DNA of 64,000 bases from Hysterium pulicare CBS 123377 (GCA_000467715.1 AJFK01001065.1:1-64000); one strand, 5' to 3'; shown: positions 44,351 to 57,376, numbered from the stretch's first letter. The notes: generated by a model not told the origin, from the sequence alone. Program-made: numbers and translations.

Positions 44351-46292
44351 ATGTCTCACGAGGAAGATCTCATCGACTACTCCGACGAAGAAATCCAGAC
44401 AAACGAGGCTCCGGCCAACGGCGCAGCCGCGACTGGCGAAAAGAAGGGCGACCTGACCGTCTCAGGCGGCGGCGCGGATAAAAAGGGCAGCTATGTGGGA
44501 ATCCACTCTACTGGATTCCGCGATTTCCTCTTGAAGCCAGAGCTTCTACGAGCTATTACCGACTGCGGCTTCGAACATCCATCCGAGGGTCAGTCCTAAC
44601 CTTTCCCCTCAAGCCTCCCAAGATCCTCCTTGAAGCGTCCGTCCATCTCCGCAACGAGTCCTCGGTATATCAATGTAAATACGAGCCGGCCCCGCAGAAG
44701 TCATGGTTTGCTCTCTGGGAGCATTGCATCCACTGCGCCTTACTGCAGTGTTGGAACGGAGCCGTTGTGCTTCTGAGCACGAACACGACCCTCTTTTCTC
44801 AGCAATGGTCTTGCGACCATAAGAAATGATCTGCAAGGAGGACTTCTGGGGCCGTGCATCCTGTATCATGTGTGGTTGTGCTCGATGGTTGTTTGGACTA
44901 GTAAGGATTGCTGGCTGGTAGTAGGGCTCGGCTTTATATCAATCGCTCCTTTTGGACTAAGACTCATTGCGAGATGGACGGACGCAACAATCGAACGCTT
45001 CCTGTAATTCGACCTTCAAAGAAGATTTTCTAACATCGTCCTTGGAATCTACAGTCCAGCAAATATGCATTCCTCAAGCAATCCTCGGAACCGATGTCAT
45101 CTGCCAGGCCAAGTCTGGTCTCGGAAAGACCGCTGTCTTTGTTCTTGCAACACTACAGCAGATTGAGCCTGTTGACGGCGAAACTTCTGTCCTGGTCATG
45201 TGTCACACTCGTGAGTTGGCCTACCAGATCAAGAACGAGTACAACAGATTTAGCAAATACATGCCTGGTGTGAAGACAGCAGTTTTCTACGGAGGTGTGG
45301 CAATGCAGAAGGACATTGAACTTCTTCAAAACAAGGATACCCATCCGCACATCATCGTGGCAACACCAGGTCGTATGCATGCTCTTGTTCGTGAGAAGAA
45401 GTTGCGCCTCGGAGCTATCAAGCAGTTCGTGCTCGATGAGTGCGACAAGATGCTTGATCAAATTGGTGAGTCCGCCCTCGGTCCTAATATGATAGGTTTC
45501 GCTCACTATTGTTGAAGACATGCGCCGCGACGTTCAAGAGATCTTCCGCGCCACACCTAGCCAGAAGCAGGTTATGATGTTCAGCGCAACGCTTGCCGCG
45601 GACACTCGTCCTCTTTGCAAGAAATTCATGCAGAACCCATTGGAGATCTACGTCGATGACGAAAAGAAACTTACACTTCACGGGTTGCAACAATACTACA
45701 TGAAGCTGAACGAAAATGAGAAGAACAGGAAGTTGAATGACCTTCTCGACAGCTTGGAGTTCAACCAAGTCATCATATTCGTCAAGAGCACCCTCCGTGC
45801 TACCGAGCTGGATAAGTTGCTTCGCGAGTGCAATTTCCCAAGCATCGCCGTGCATTCTGGCGTCTCGCAAGAGGAGCGGTAAGTTATAATAGTCCCACCG
45901 AACTCGTCAATGAAGGCTAACGTGTTAAAAAGTATCAAACGATACACTGAATTCAAGGAGTTCAACAAGCGAATCTGTGTGGCCACGGATGTGTTCGGGC
46001 GTGGTATCGACATTGAGCGTATCAACGTCGCAATCAACTACGATCTTCCAGCCGATGCTGACTCTTATCTCCATCGTGTCGGTCGAGCCGGTCGTTTCGG
46101 AACCAAAGGCCTCAGTATCTCCTTCGTCAGCAGCAAGGAGGACCAGGAAGTCCTGAACTCGATTGAGAAGCGATTCGATGTCGCACTTCCGTAAGTCAAA
46201 CGACCAGTTTCTGTTTGAGCTTCCCCGCTAATCTGATGGAAAGGGAGTTCCCCGAGGAAGGAATCGACGCCAGCACCTACATGGCGAACTGA
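44351..46292 (+). CDS. SUB2: DECD-box ATP-dependent RNA helicase Sub2 (UAP56/DDX39)
   Basis: Five exons (44351-44588, 45055-45465, 45518-45878, 45933-46190, 46244-46292) give 438 aa, the usual size. Sub2 acts in spliceosome assembly and, with TREX, in nuclear mRNA export. Helicase motifs are complete: Q motif region [17 protein letters not shown], Walker A AKSGLGKT, Ia HTRELAYQI, Ib [15 protein letters not shown] (DECD variant), [35 protein letters not shown] and [12 protein letters not shown]. The C-terminus [15 protein letters not shown] is typical. Three introns are 52-54 nt, but the first is 466 nt. All junctions were checked for phase and rebuild the conserved sequence. Confidence 0.97.
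44589..45054 (+). other. Long first intron of SUB2 (466 nt)
   Basis: The donor GTCAGT follows the codons for EHPSEV and the acceptor TACAG precedes the codons for QQICIP. The other introns of the gene are about 53 nt. Box-like CTGA and TGAT words occur but no convincing snoRNA was found. A regulatory role such as autoregulated splicing is possible. Confidence 0.75.
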
Positions 46293-49200
46293 GGAAGAGA
46301 TGCTTTGGTGGCTTATGAGAGGTGGTCAGTTTGGGTTGGTGGTTTCCGCTGGCAACTGGGTTTTCTTCAGATATCATCCACGACAGCATACATCAGCTGT
46401 TGAACAAAAACGAAGTCGGCGCAGGCAGCTCCGGGTTCATTTGGTTTTCCTTGGTGTAGAATAGCTGGTGGTATCATGACTTCGTCTTGGCAGTCAGCTG
46501 CACGGAGTAGGACCGTGAACGATTCGATTGAGGTTCCTCTCCACTATCATCTCGTGTCTCATGCTCATCTCGTGAAGGATTTGTTCAGCTCATGATAAGG
46601 CTGATTCCTAAGTCTGGCGCATCCGCCCACGCGGCGTCGTCGTATTTGTGCTTCCGTTGTAACCGCCTCTGCCTTGTTTCGTTGCTACAAATATCAAACG
46701 GCCGTTATCCTAAACTTGGCAGGATGCTTGATCATAATAGTGCAGTCTATATGTTGAAATTTGATCAATCTCGCTTGCAGCCCATGCTGATGGAAGGAAC
46801 CTTGGAAAGAGTGCCTGAAAGTCCGTCTGACTCCCAGTCTTCCAATTACTATCGCTTTCGCCCCCCAAGTGAGATAAAAAAAAATGGGATCGGAGAATAC
46901 AAGGACCTGTGCAGGTTCATTATTATTCAAGGTAGTATTAGTGATTTTACCCGGTGAGATGCTGCCAGACCGGTGGCCACGGAATCTGGCGGAGCATCAC
47001 GAATTCACGACCATGACAGTCATATCGGAAGCGAGGCTTAAAATGCCCTGAAGCACAGGCGCCTCTGGAAATTGCCTTCTCTCAGCCATTGACGAACCAC
47101 ATTCATCATGATGGGGTGACACTCTGCGCCGCTTTTGCAAGTCGGCTGCCGTTAAACGCCTATTCGGGGGCGTCAATGTCAGGGACGCCGGCTCAGGAAC
47201 GGCTCAGGAGTTAACAACGGCCTCAAGCCGTCGCTTCGAAAGAGACTCGACGGGTTCTGGAAGGGCCTTGGTATTTTCCAGGGATACGCAGCCCTGTTGA
47301 AGAGATCGTGTTTGACGAGCCACTTCCCGCTCCTCACGAGCCTCTTCTCGCCGCTCGGCTGCAGGTTCATCAGCTTCATGATCTGCAGGAAGGCCAATTC
47401 TGAAGCCGGCGAAGGGGCTACGTGGCGAATGCAGGGACATCCCCAAGCCGAATTGCTTCATGCCTTGTCAAGTTGCCCCAAAGCGTCTATCGTATTCCTC
47501 AAATTCGATGTTGCTATCCCATCTTCAAGATGAATTGCCGCTGCAATAAGACCCTCAGGTTCGGTACTCGAGCTTAGCGCTATGATCATCTCATTTAACA
47601 AGGACCAAACAACAGGATGCCTCATCAGGTTTCATCCCCAGGTTTTTACATGGTCGAAGAAGAGTTACAACACCTTGCCCTGAAGAGTTTCGGAGAGGTT
47701 TGCGATCGGTGGTTGACGACAGCCATCCATTCACCAGGTCGAGTCCCTTGCAGTGGTCTGTACAAGGCCTCTTCAAATTTTGAAATTTGGGACGTCCCTT
47801 ACAGCAACATCTGGGCACAGATACCTCTCGCGTGGCACATAAGCTTCACGGGCTCACGGCTTCAAGGAGATCCGAAGTCTCGGCTTTGCCGCTGTCAGTG
47901 TCAAACATAAAAAAGTCCAACGCATGTAGCGGTACATGTTGGTCGGTTGCGAGCATATCCATGCATTATCTTGAGGTGCATTACTGGGTCTCACATCGGA
48001 GCACATTACAGATTCTTCGTAGTCGAGGCATGGTGAAGCTCAGGACGCGTCGCCCACTGATAACGACTCAATCCTTCATCGAGTTTTTCTAGAGCTTTCA
48101 GCAGCACCTCCGTCGTAGTCATGTTAAAAAGCTTCGCCCAGAGACTTGCACGCGCCACCAGGGGAGTGCTCGTGGGACAGTTCTCCGCACAATGGCAAAC
48201 ATTCTGAAACTGAAACAAATGTATCAAATGAACGTGCTGGAGGTGGAGTCGTGACCTCAACGCTCTTCGTACCTGGCTTGGGCTTGGCAGCGTTCCCGGT
48301 CCCACACCCGAGGATTTGTTAGAGATGGCAAAATTCGATGTCTAGGATCGATGCGGGGAGACTGTGCCTGCAAATCGTCGATCATATAAAATACATGGTG
48401 TAAAGAATGTGGCGTTGGCCATGGATTAGCTTTTCTATTATTACTTTGTAGCTTGATAGGTTCCTCAACCTCAAACCTCGCCGCCTGCGCTCGTCCTGCG
48501 CCCGTTGTGTAGCTGCGACAGACCCGGAGACAGTCGCCTCATTACCATGACTAGAGTAGTTGTCTTCCTAGCGGCGTTCTCCTCCTCCCACCGGCGTGGT
48601 GAGTATTCGGGACGATTGTGCTGCAGCGCTGCTTCGAGTCAACCGGTAGCGGGTAGGATGACGACGGATCTGTGAGGATATGTTTCTGAGAATGAGAAAA
48701 AGGGGCGCCCGGCTCAAGCACTCACAATAGCGGCACTCGGTACCCGCAACTTTTCATCGGGGACAAAGGGTTTTATTTGCGAAATTAATCGATTTTTCCT
48801 AAGCTCTATCTGCGGTGACGGCGCCATTCCCCTTGTAGCGATTACAGCCTACCGTTGTGTGTCCGCACCCAACAGCGCGGACATTCGCACCACGCACGGC
48901 CCGTTTGGATGATGAATTGGCGTTGTCAACATCCACCTTGCCCAACCCACTGCAAACTGGGAATGGGCCCGCTGCTACTTAGGAATACCCTAGTGACGGG
49001 GCTAACGTCAGGATCTAAGATGTTCAACAGGCACCGCCCAAAAATTTATTTTGAATCATCCACCGCCCAAGACGAGGATCCGATAGACAGGCTGTGCAGA
49101 GGACATGGCGCTGAATACCGCCGAGAAGCATCGAGGTCGTGCTTGAGCAATTGGTAGTCGTCTGCAGCTGTTGCATTGTTTGATTCACTAGCAGCAGCGA

Positions 49201-50180
49201 GAACTACATACTGTACACATATCTCCTGAGTTGTGCAGGGCATGGGAGTTCCCTCTATCAAGACTGGATAACCATGTCGGCCGGATGGCCACGCAAGCAG
49301 GGTTCAGCGTCCTCTCGGGAGGCGGAGGAACGTTCGAGAGCCAAGAACTACCCTTGCTGGTACGCAGATAGTGACTGCTCGTACACAGCTTTGAAGCATG
49401 GCCTCGTACTGTGCGGTGTTGGATGTGTGGATTGCTAATGGGCGTCTGGATTGAGCGGGCAGGCGTGATCAGGCCCGGGGCAAGCAAGTGCATGAGCGGC
49501 GAGTGAAGGCAGCTTCGTGCGAGTCGAGGTGCAGCTCTCTGACTGCGATAAATAACAATAATAACACTGTCTATCACTTGCCTAGCGAGAAAGACGTGCT
49601 GGGAAGCCAGCAAGAAGTCAAAGTGGCACACCCAAGCTTTAAGATACCATAGCTCTTCGACCTCCACCCTCGCGCTTCCTCTCCTCCTCTCCGCCCGCCA
49701 GCCATCCCTAATTCACCACCCCTTCCCACGACCCGGACTAGCCAGCGACACTCACACTCGCTTTTTTGCTCGCAGTCGTGGCACCTGTGGTACGCTTGGT
49801 TTTCGCCTGGATTTTTTGGCATTCGTCTGCTCTTTCCTCAGCCCGGCCTAAGCGCATTCGTCTACCGCCCCAGAGGAGGTGGCAGTTTCCGCTTCCAAGC
49901 TGCGGCGTCTTTCGCGACCGTTGACAACTTTCTGATTCACTCCAACCCTCGCCTTTCTTTTATCGCCCTGTTCATGTCGACCTTCTGAACAGTCTGTCGG
50001 CCACCAGCACGCTCATTCAGGAATCTATCTTAATCCGTAATACTGCTGCGAGCCCGGACGAACCTGCACCTCGCGCCGGCCCTGGATACGCGGCTCTCCA
50101 CGCCAATCTTTGGCTCCTCCAACCACCACCCTCTCTTTCCGACATCGTCTCTCCCACACCCGTGAAGAACGATATTCATC
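46293..50180. other. Long intergenic region, no intact gene
   Basis: These 3.9 kb hold no supported gene. A minus-strand relic candidate at 47,204-48,305 is listed separately. The last part (about 49,660-50,180) is CT-rich on the plus strand and probably forms promoter and leader of the Mug72-like gene. Confidence 0.45.
47204..48305 (-). pseudogene. Possible decayed fungal gene, family not recognised
   Basis: On the minus strand several patches read like real protein: KLFNMTTTEVLLKALEKLDE near 48,120, WSLLNEMIIALSSSTEPEG near 47,570, AAIHLEDGIATSNLRNTIDA near 47,510, and an Arg/Glu-rich frame at 47,204-47,461. They lie in order but are separated by several stops and frame changes. I cannot name the family, and no start or splice model works. 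This is a low-confidence call. Confidence 0.3.
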
Positions 50181-52791
50181 ATGGCACCCGCCGTTCCTCG
50201 ACTCCGAATACTCTCAGGTGCGTTTGACATCTGCTGTTTTCCAGCTGTGCCGCTCTCAATCGCTGTCACTTGTCTCAAGCCAAGCCACGACGGCCTCGAG
50301 GCAGAGCAGGCTATTCTTATCTCCCACGTTTTGTGCCTGCCTTCGCTGCATAATTATGCTAACAGTGTTCTCTAGTGGGTGGCAATGCTGTATCGGCATT
50401 CCTGTCATGGCGACTACAAGCTACCAACGCCTGCGATGTGACGCTGGTCTGGAAGTCCGGATTCGAAAGTGTGGCTCAATACGGAATCTCCTTCAAGTGC
50501 GTGTGGAAACAGCCACCATTTAATACAATGGCTGACATTCTTCAGGTCCAGCGTCTTTGGAAACGAACGATTTAAACCACATTCAGGTACGTTAGCGCCC
50601 GTGTTGAATTTTTTAGCTGGTTACTGAGGAATGTGTCTACTAGTCGTTCGAACTCCAGAAGATGCTGCACATTCTTCCAAACAACCATTTGACTATGTGC
50701 TCCTCTGCGTAAAGGCCCTTCCCGATGTATACGATATTGCCAACATCATCGAGTCCGTTGTCTCACCTCAACATACCTGCATCCTTATGAACACGACGCA
50801 CAGTCTTGGGGTGGAGTCGTATCTTGAGCAGCGATTCCCAACAAATGTGGTCTTGTCACTAGTTTCCGGTGCGGAGATTGTACAACTCGCTGCAAGCGAA
50901 TTTGAACACAAGGGTGCGACCGAAGTTTGGGTCGGCCCTGCCAATAAAAATCCTTCCATACCAGCTTCGATTCAGTCAGACATGGCAGAAGCGCTCGCAA
51001 TGACCCTCAGTTCAGGGCAAGTAGACTGCATGGTGTCGACAAATATTCGGCAGCAACAGTTCGAAAGGATGATTGGGTAAGTTTTCGGATGAACAATGGT
51101 CCATCTGGCGTTTGCTAACTTGGTACTTTAGCCCCATTGCCTTCCATCCTGCAAGCGTACTCTTCGAGACACCCAACCATGCTGAACTGTTGGAAAAGGT
51201 CGGCGTGCGACCTCTAATCTTTGGCACACTTGATGAACTACTTGCCCTTGCAAGGGCTCAAGGCTGCACATTCCCCACGGACTTCCGAGAAACGACCATC
51301 CAAAAGATGACCCAGCCACAAGACACCAACAGTACAATGTACTTGGATTTCGAAGCCAAGCGACCAATGGAGATTGAAACATACCTTGGATCACCATTGA
51401 AGCTCGCACAGGAAACCGACACGCATATCCCTCGTATCGAAACGCTGTATGCTATGCTGCACCACATCAACACCGTCAATAGAACAAGGCCCGCCCAACC
51501 TGCCCCTTCTCCTGCCGCACCTACTCCTGGTAGTGGCCCACCTCCAAGGTTATCGTCTGCTCCTTTGCCGAGGGGACCAGGAGGTCCGATGATGAATGGG
51601 AACGGTCCGATGAAGGGTGGCCCACGTCCTGGGAGTAGAGCACCATCTATCAATGGCGGACCACCCATGGGCCCACCTATGATGCGGAGAGGACCTCCAC
51701 CCATGAATGGCTACCCACCCCGGCAAAATGGTTATCCAGGCCCGATGCCACGACGACCTTCAATGGAGGGAAACGATCTTGAAGAATTTAGTCATCTAAT
51801 GCTTTACGATAATATGGCGGAGGATGGTCAAGGGAACGGCTACGACCCGAATATGGCTGCTTCAACAGGAGATCTTGCGCTTCGGGAACGAGAGCTTATG
51901 TTGAGGCAAAAGGAACTTGCTCTTAGAGAGCAGGAATTCAACATGCGAAGAGGACCTAGGAGGCCACCGCCACCTCCCTCGCAGATGGGAGGGTTCGACG
52001 ACGACGAAGATGACGACTATTTCGACCCTATGGCTGCTGGGGGCGCACCGGCTATTGACCCTGATAATTTCGATATGATGAGTGTAACTTCTCGGCGTAC
52101 CCGCAAAGTACCAAGTGCTAGTCAGATGCGAAAGGACCCTGAATCCATGGGAATGGGACCTCGTGGTGCTCCTCGCGGGAGGAACCCGTTTGGTCGACCA
52201 GGGATGAATAAGAGAACTAGTGCAAGACTGATGGCCGATGTTCCTGGTCTTCACGATTCACTCATGAACAACCCTCTGATGGCATATTCGTCGAATCGTT
52301 ATGGCACAGTTGATCGAGGAGAAATGGGACAGCAATCGAGAACCAACTCACTGACAGCAGCGCGCCTGGATGAACTCCAACAAGGCACTGGCTACGGAGC
52401 CTATCCTACCATGAACCGACGAACCAGTCAATCACCAGGCAACCCGCTTAGCCCTGGCCCACGACCCAACGGACGACCTTCACCCCCAAACGGATATGCT
52501 AACGGCATGCAGCCGAACGGAAGGCCGTCGCCTCCTGGGATGAGGCAGCCGGTTCCTCGGCATCCGCCTGGACATGGAAATGCGGTAGCACCACATCAAG
52601 TCGAGCAACATGCAGGGGTGAGCACCCTTTACCCGCCCAAAGCCCGTCCTCAAGTGCGCAGTCTGACAGGAAGTGCGAGCGCTAGCGCGGGGAGTGGTGA
52701 CAGCGGCGCCAGCGCTCACTTAGATTCCGAAAACTCTGCGCACAGCAGCCAGAGCAGTTTAGGACCTCGTCCTCCCATCGGCGTTCGGTGA
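50181..52791 (+). CDS. Ketopantoate-reductase-fold protein, Mug72-like, with long low-complexity tail
   Basis: Five exons (50181-50217, 50376-50496, 50546-50586, 50644-51076, 51132-52791) with introns of 158, 49, 57 and 55 nt give 763 aa. Every junction keeps phase. LRILSVGGNAVSAFLSWRL is a Rossmann start with a changed GxGxxG. CDVTLVWKSGFESV, FDYVLLCVKALPDVYDI, HTCILMNTTHSLGVESYL and PRIETLYAMLHHIN follow the ApbA/PanE order. The group resembles S. pombe Mug72, which is not a proven pantoate enzyme. From about residue 328 to the end the protein is rich in Pro, Gly, Met, Asn and Arg, with repeats like NGRPSPP. A short charged helix (LALRERELMLRQKELALREQ) lies near residue 458. The tail is likely disordered. 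The enzymatic role is unproven. Confidence 0.88.
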
Positions 52792-54570
52792 TAGAAGATG
52801 TCTGTTCCATTTCGCATTTGCGGCATTCGACTTGGAGTATGTTGGGAGTTTGCATGCACGCCGTTTTTCCTATTCAAAGCGACATTGACGAAGCCATTTA
52901 CGGGACCGACTCATGGTGGTTCGTGCCACTGGGCATTGTTTCCTACCGTGGCGTTTCAACATCTGCTGTTGACGGCAGCCACCATGCACACTCTCATAAC
53001 AAGTTTTCTTCACTCTTCTGAAACACGTATACACATTGATTCGATCCTCTATTTTCCCGCGGGTTTGGTATTTTTCCAGGTCGGGGCAACACAGTTTATG
53101 AGCTGTCGAGAAGTGCTGATGGTACTGATCGGCGGGTAACTAATGACGAGCAATAGAGGTGGCGACTTAGGGGGGGGTTATACTTTGCACGTACACACAA
53201 GGCTCCTTGGCCAAAGGAAAGCTACATTCGGTCCTTTTCATTTTCCTTGTTCTGTGTTTTTACTCGTACATATATTGTAGACGTCTATCGGCAACGTCTT
53301 GTCACAAAACTGCGGCCGCCTAATTACCTGCATGGTCTTAGCAGTTCGGGTTGGGTTCTGTCTTTCCTTGTGCTACCTTTTCGATACATGCACATGTCTT
53401 TGGCTTTGTGGCATCTGAAAGTGGCATGGCGAGAGCATTTCTTCATGAATGGACTTTGTTGGTTTGCGCGCGAACTGACAGGGCGTGTATTATTTATTCC
53501 TTTAGCTGGTGGGCACGAAAACGAGGCGAGAGTGTGGGGACATGTGCCGAAGTCGTGGTGGATTTGAAAGGAGGATATTGCTTGGGGAGAAATGTTGTAG
53601 CGAAGCATACATAAAGCGTTTGGGCGAAGAAAAGAAAAGGTTCCTTCTCGTGCTCTTGGTCCCCTCAGCATCGATATGTGCAATTGATCTCGGCCGTCCA
53701 CGTGAGCGATCTGAGATGGCATCCAAGGTTCATGTTTCCCCGGATTCTCTGGAGCAAACCAGAATGGCAGAATGGGAGCTTCTTCAGCCGCCGACGTAAG
53801 GAGGGCGAGAGCTGTGAGGGGGCATGCGGGTCTCGTGACACTGGGACATAGGTTGTATACGAAGGACTCAATCTAGCGGCTTCGATTCGTTTCAATTCGT
53901 TTCAATTGCCCTTCTGGCCAGACGCCGTGGCACCAAGCATGACACCCTTGAAAGGAGACCGGTCGTCGTCTTCATTGATGGTGTCTCTCTAACCAGACCT
54001 CCGCTCTCAACAGCCGCAGCTTCGTCAGGACGAATCCGTTGCTCTCGCTTGAAGGTACTCAGCTGCGGGCATCCTAACGCTTGACAGCCCCGCCATCCGA
54101 AGTATCCACGGTGCCCCGCCTGCCAAATAGGGCTTGGAAGCCCACCGCCGGCCAAGCTGCGGAACGACGTTGGCAGCAGTTGGCGACGGGCTTGCGGCCA
54201 GCAACCCACCAAGGCCAACTGTGACCCTCACTCCTTTCCCACTCCCCAATCAAAGCCCTCTTCCACACCGAATCCTGCCAGCACTCCCAGAGACCGTACC
54301 ACAAGTGCCTCCCTCCCATCACCCACCTGCTTCTTCAGCCTCGCCGTCGTCGTACTGGTCCTCGCCCTCCAATTCTTCAATCCGCGCCTCCCGGACCATA
54401 TTCTTGATTTCTTGTCACCGGAGAAGCAGTATTGGCGTGTCACCTCGCCGTTTGCTACTACTACCTCTCCCAATCCTCCAGTCTTCTCGAGTCCTCCGCC
54501 CCCGCTGTGCCCAAAGGTTCAACAACAGGTTGAAGTCTCTGGTACATTCAATACAAATACGGAGAAGAGC
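52792..54570. other. Intergenic region upstream of glucokinase
   Basis: These 1.8 kb contain the 3' region of the Mug72-like gene and the promoter and leader of the glucokinase gene. Open frames at 53,247-53,800 on both strands have no domain. From about 54,087 a frame stays open into the glucokinase start without an ATG and encodes a hydrophobic stretch; see findings. Confidence 0.45.
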
Positions 54571-56286
54571 ATGGCTTTGGCAGAGAAGGCAAAGAAGGTT
54601 GCGGGGGAGTTTGACTTCTCGGCTGAGCATGTCAATAAGGCGGTCAAAGAGTTCATAAGGGAGATGGGTGAGCATTCTACGCCCAATTGGTGCTTCCGTC
54701 CTGTCAATTGAACGATGCTGACATGTGATCCGTATAGACGAGGGTCTGCAAAAAGATGGCACGGAAATGAGCCAGATTCCCACATATGTGACGGCAGTGC
54801 CCAATGGGACGGAGAAGGTATACCATTGAACCTGCTTGACACCCACATCTTCCAGCTTGAGAGCTAACAAGAAGGACAGGGACTATACATGGCCGTCGAC
54901 CTAGGCGGCACCAACTTCCGTGTCTGTTCAATCCAACTTCATGGCAACACCACCTTTTCTTTAACACAGTCCAAAGTCGCCATTCCGCGCGAACTCATGG
55001 TTGCCAAATCCTCCAAAGAACTCTTCTCCTTCCTTGCGATTCAGATTGAAACTTTCTTGAAGACCCACCATGAGGAACACTATGCCACACATCATCCTCG
55101 TAGGAAGAATGGGGAAGAGCTAAAAGACGAAGAGGTCTTCAACCTAGGCTTTACCTTTTCTTTCCCTGTCAAGCAAGTAGGGATAAACAAAGGATATTTG
55201 ATACGATGGACAAAAGGCTTCGACATCCAAGACGCCGTAGGCAAAGACGTCTGCGCCCTCCTCCAAGAAGAAATCGACGCTCTCCACCTCCCCGTCCGCG
55301 TAGCCGCATTGGTGAACGACACCGTCGGCACCCTCATGGCACGATCCTACACCTCTCCAGGCAAGACAGGCACCCTCCTCGGCGCCATCTTCGGCACAGG
55401 CACGAACGGCGCCTACGTCGAGAAACTCTCCAAAACAACCAAACTCACGCACGACAAAGACGCAGGCGAATATGACAAGTCGACAGGCGAAATGATCATA
55501 AATACCGAATGGGGCAGCTTCGACAACTCCCTCCGCACCCTCCCAAACACCCCCTACGACCAAGAACTCGACGCCAAAAGCGTAAACCCGGGTATTCAAA
55601 TGTTCGAGAAACGCATCTCGGGCATGTTTCTAGGCGAAATCCTCCGTCTGGCCCTCGTATCCCTCCTCAACGACAAATCAACCCCTCTCTTCGTCGACGA
55701 AAACTCCTCACACAATGACATCCACTCCACAACCACCATCCACGACAGCAGTCCGCTGTTCAGACAATGGGGTCTCGATACCAGTTTCCTGAGTATCTGC
55801 GCCGGAGATAACAGCCCCGGCCTCAGAGTCGTCCGACAGACTCTAGACAAAGACTACGGCGTGTCGGCCTCGAGCGCGGAGGACGCTGAAGCGGTGAGGG
55901 AGATCGCGGCCGCGATCGGGAAGAGAGCTGCTAGACTCGCCGCCGTCGCGATCGCGGCTACGGTGATCAACTCTGAACGCCTTGGCTCGTCCACTGCTTC
56001 TGGCTCCGCTACCACGGAAGATAAATCGGGTATTCATCCTGCGAGAGGCGAGGGATCTGAAGAGGTGGATGAGGAGGAGCATGTCATTGATATAGGTGTT
56101 GATGGCAGCTTGGTCGAGTTCTATCCTAATTTCGAAGAGTTTGTCCGAGAGGCGTTGAGGGAGGTTGAGGGGATTGGAGAGAAGGGGGAACGCAGGATTC
56201 GCATTGGCATTGCGAAGGATGGGAGTGGGGTTGGGGCTGCGTTGATTGCGCTTGTGGCGGGGAATGTGGAGAGGGCTGAGGGGTGA
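54571..56286 (+). CDS. glkA: Glucokinase / hexokinase family
   Basis: Three exons (54571-54667, 54738-54817, 54880-56286) with introns of 70 and 62 nt give 527 aa. The enzyme phosphorylates glucose to glucose-6-phosphate in the cytosol. The start MALAEKAKKVAGEF and DEGLQKDGTEMSQIPTYVTA match ascomycete glucokinases. The phosphate-1 loop is AVDLGGTNFRVCSIQLHG near residue 64. FTFSFPVKQ, LVNDTVGTLMARSY with the catalytic Asp, FGTGTNGAYVEKL, INTEWGSFDN and DGSLVEFYPNFEEF follow, and GIAKDGSGVGAALIALVAG closes the adenosine site. It is somewhat longer than typical 480-500 aa glucokinases because of an acidic insert near residues 435-465 (GSSTASGSATTEDKSG region). I chose the ATG at 54571 because it is the first ATG in a long open frame and family homology starts there. 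Confidence 0.93.
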
Positions 56287-57320
56287 GGTAAGACGTGTAG
56301 GATAGTGCAGGGTGAAGGGAGGGAAGGTGAGGGTTTTGGCATGATGTTGTGGGTCACCATTTGTGAGATTATGGGGATTTGATGGGAAATATTTTGCATT
56401 TCGGATTTTTCCATCTCCCCTTTTGCTATTCTACGATACATATTTAGCCCTTTTCATGGATCCTGCTCTTGACCTCCTTCTTGCTCTGGTTCAGCTGAAT
56501 GAAAATGAAATCCATTATCTAGCCCAACATGCGCTCCCCCTTCATTCTCGTCGACAGTGACTTCCCATCCCATGAGCTCAAGGTATTCCTCTGGAGTAGG
56601 AATTCCGAGAAGTGGACAGGCGATTGCGAGGAATCGGTCAAGCGGCGCCCGCATCCCTACCTCCATCACCACCATAAACACAAACCCTCACCCACGCCCC
56701 CACTCGAATGCCCCAGATGGCACGGCACCGCGTCCCTACCGAGCTAGTCTCGAATGCTGGACCACGTCTTCGCCACGAGAAACCATAGTGCTCTGGAGAG
56801 GTCATGATTCCATAAAACGCTCATTGACTTCGAGAGATAGGAGCTTCATCGGGAAACGTCTGAGTATCAGAATGAGCACGTAGTAGGCGGGGAAAGAGGC
56901 GAAGTTCTGATCGAGGTCTGCCATAAAAGCGTTCTCGGTGGGGAGGGGAAGTTCCACTCGGTTGAGCAAGAGCAGCAGCGAGGTCTGAGAGGGATAGGGG
57001 AGTCGAAGTCTGGCGTCGTAGTCTCGGGGATAGAGGCGAGGTTTGGAGGGGGTGGTGATTGCGTAGCTCGTTTTTTGATCTTGTCATGATGTGATGGGAG
57101 ATTGTTGGGTTGGAAGAGGGAATTTGACCCTTCTTGAAGATGCGAGATCTCCTTCTCTTTCTGCACGAGGTCGTGAATTAGATCCTTGTCTAGGAACTTG
57201 TTGCACTACTCCCCATGCCTACTATCCATCTCTTCCCCCAAGCGACCGACTGCCTCCTCCGATTGCTTCCACTCCACCGGAGGAATCTTCAGCAGGTTCC
57301 ACTCAGTTGATCAAGAGCTG

Positions 57321-57376
57321 CGTCGAGGTCGAAAGTACCCTTGTGAAAAAGCAACGGTCATTGTCGAGGATGCTCG
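57321..57376. repeat. Repeat unit, copy A
   Basis: It carries GTCGAGGTCGAAAGTAC and, about 25 nt on, TGTCGAGGATGCTCG. It is shared with copy B at 58,330-58,371, with a different spacer length. On the minus strand both encode STFDLDAA-like or TFDLDAAL-like residues. Confidence 0.55.

Noticed and set aside
53247-53800. Overlapping open frames on both strands
   Set aside because: They have no domain, no splice logic and no good start context.
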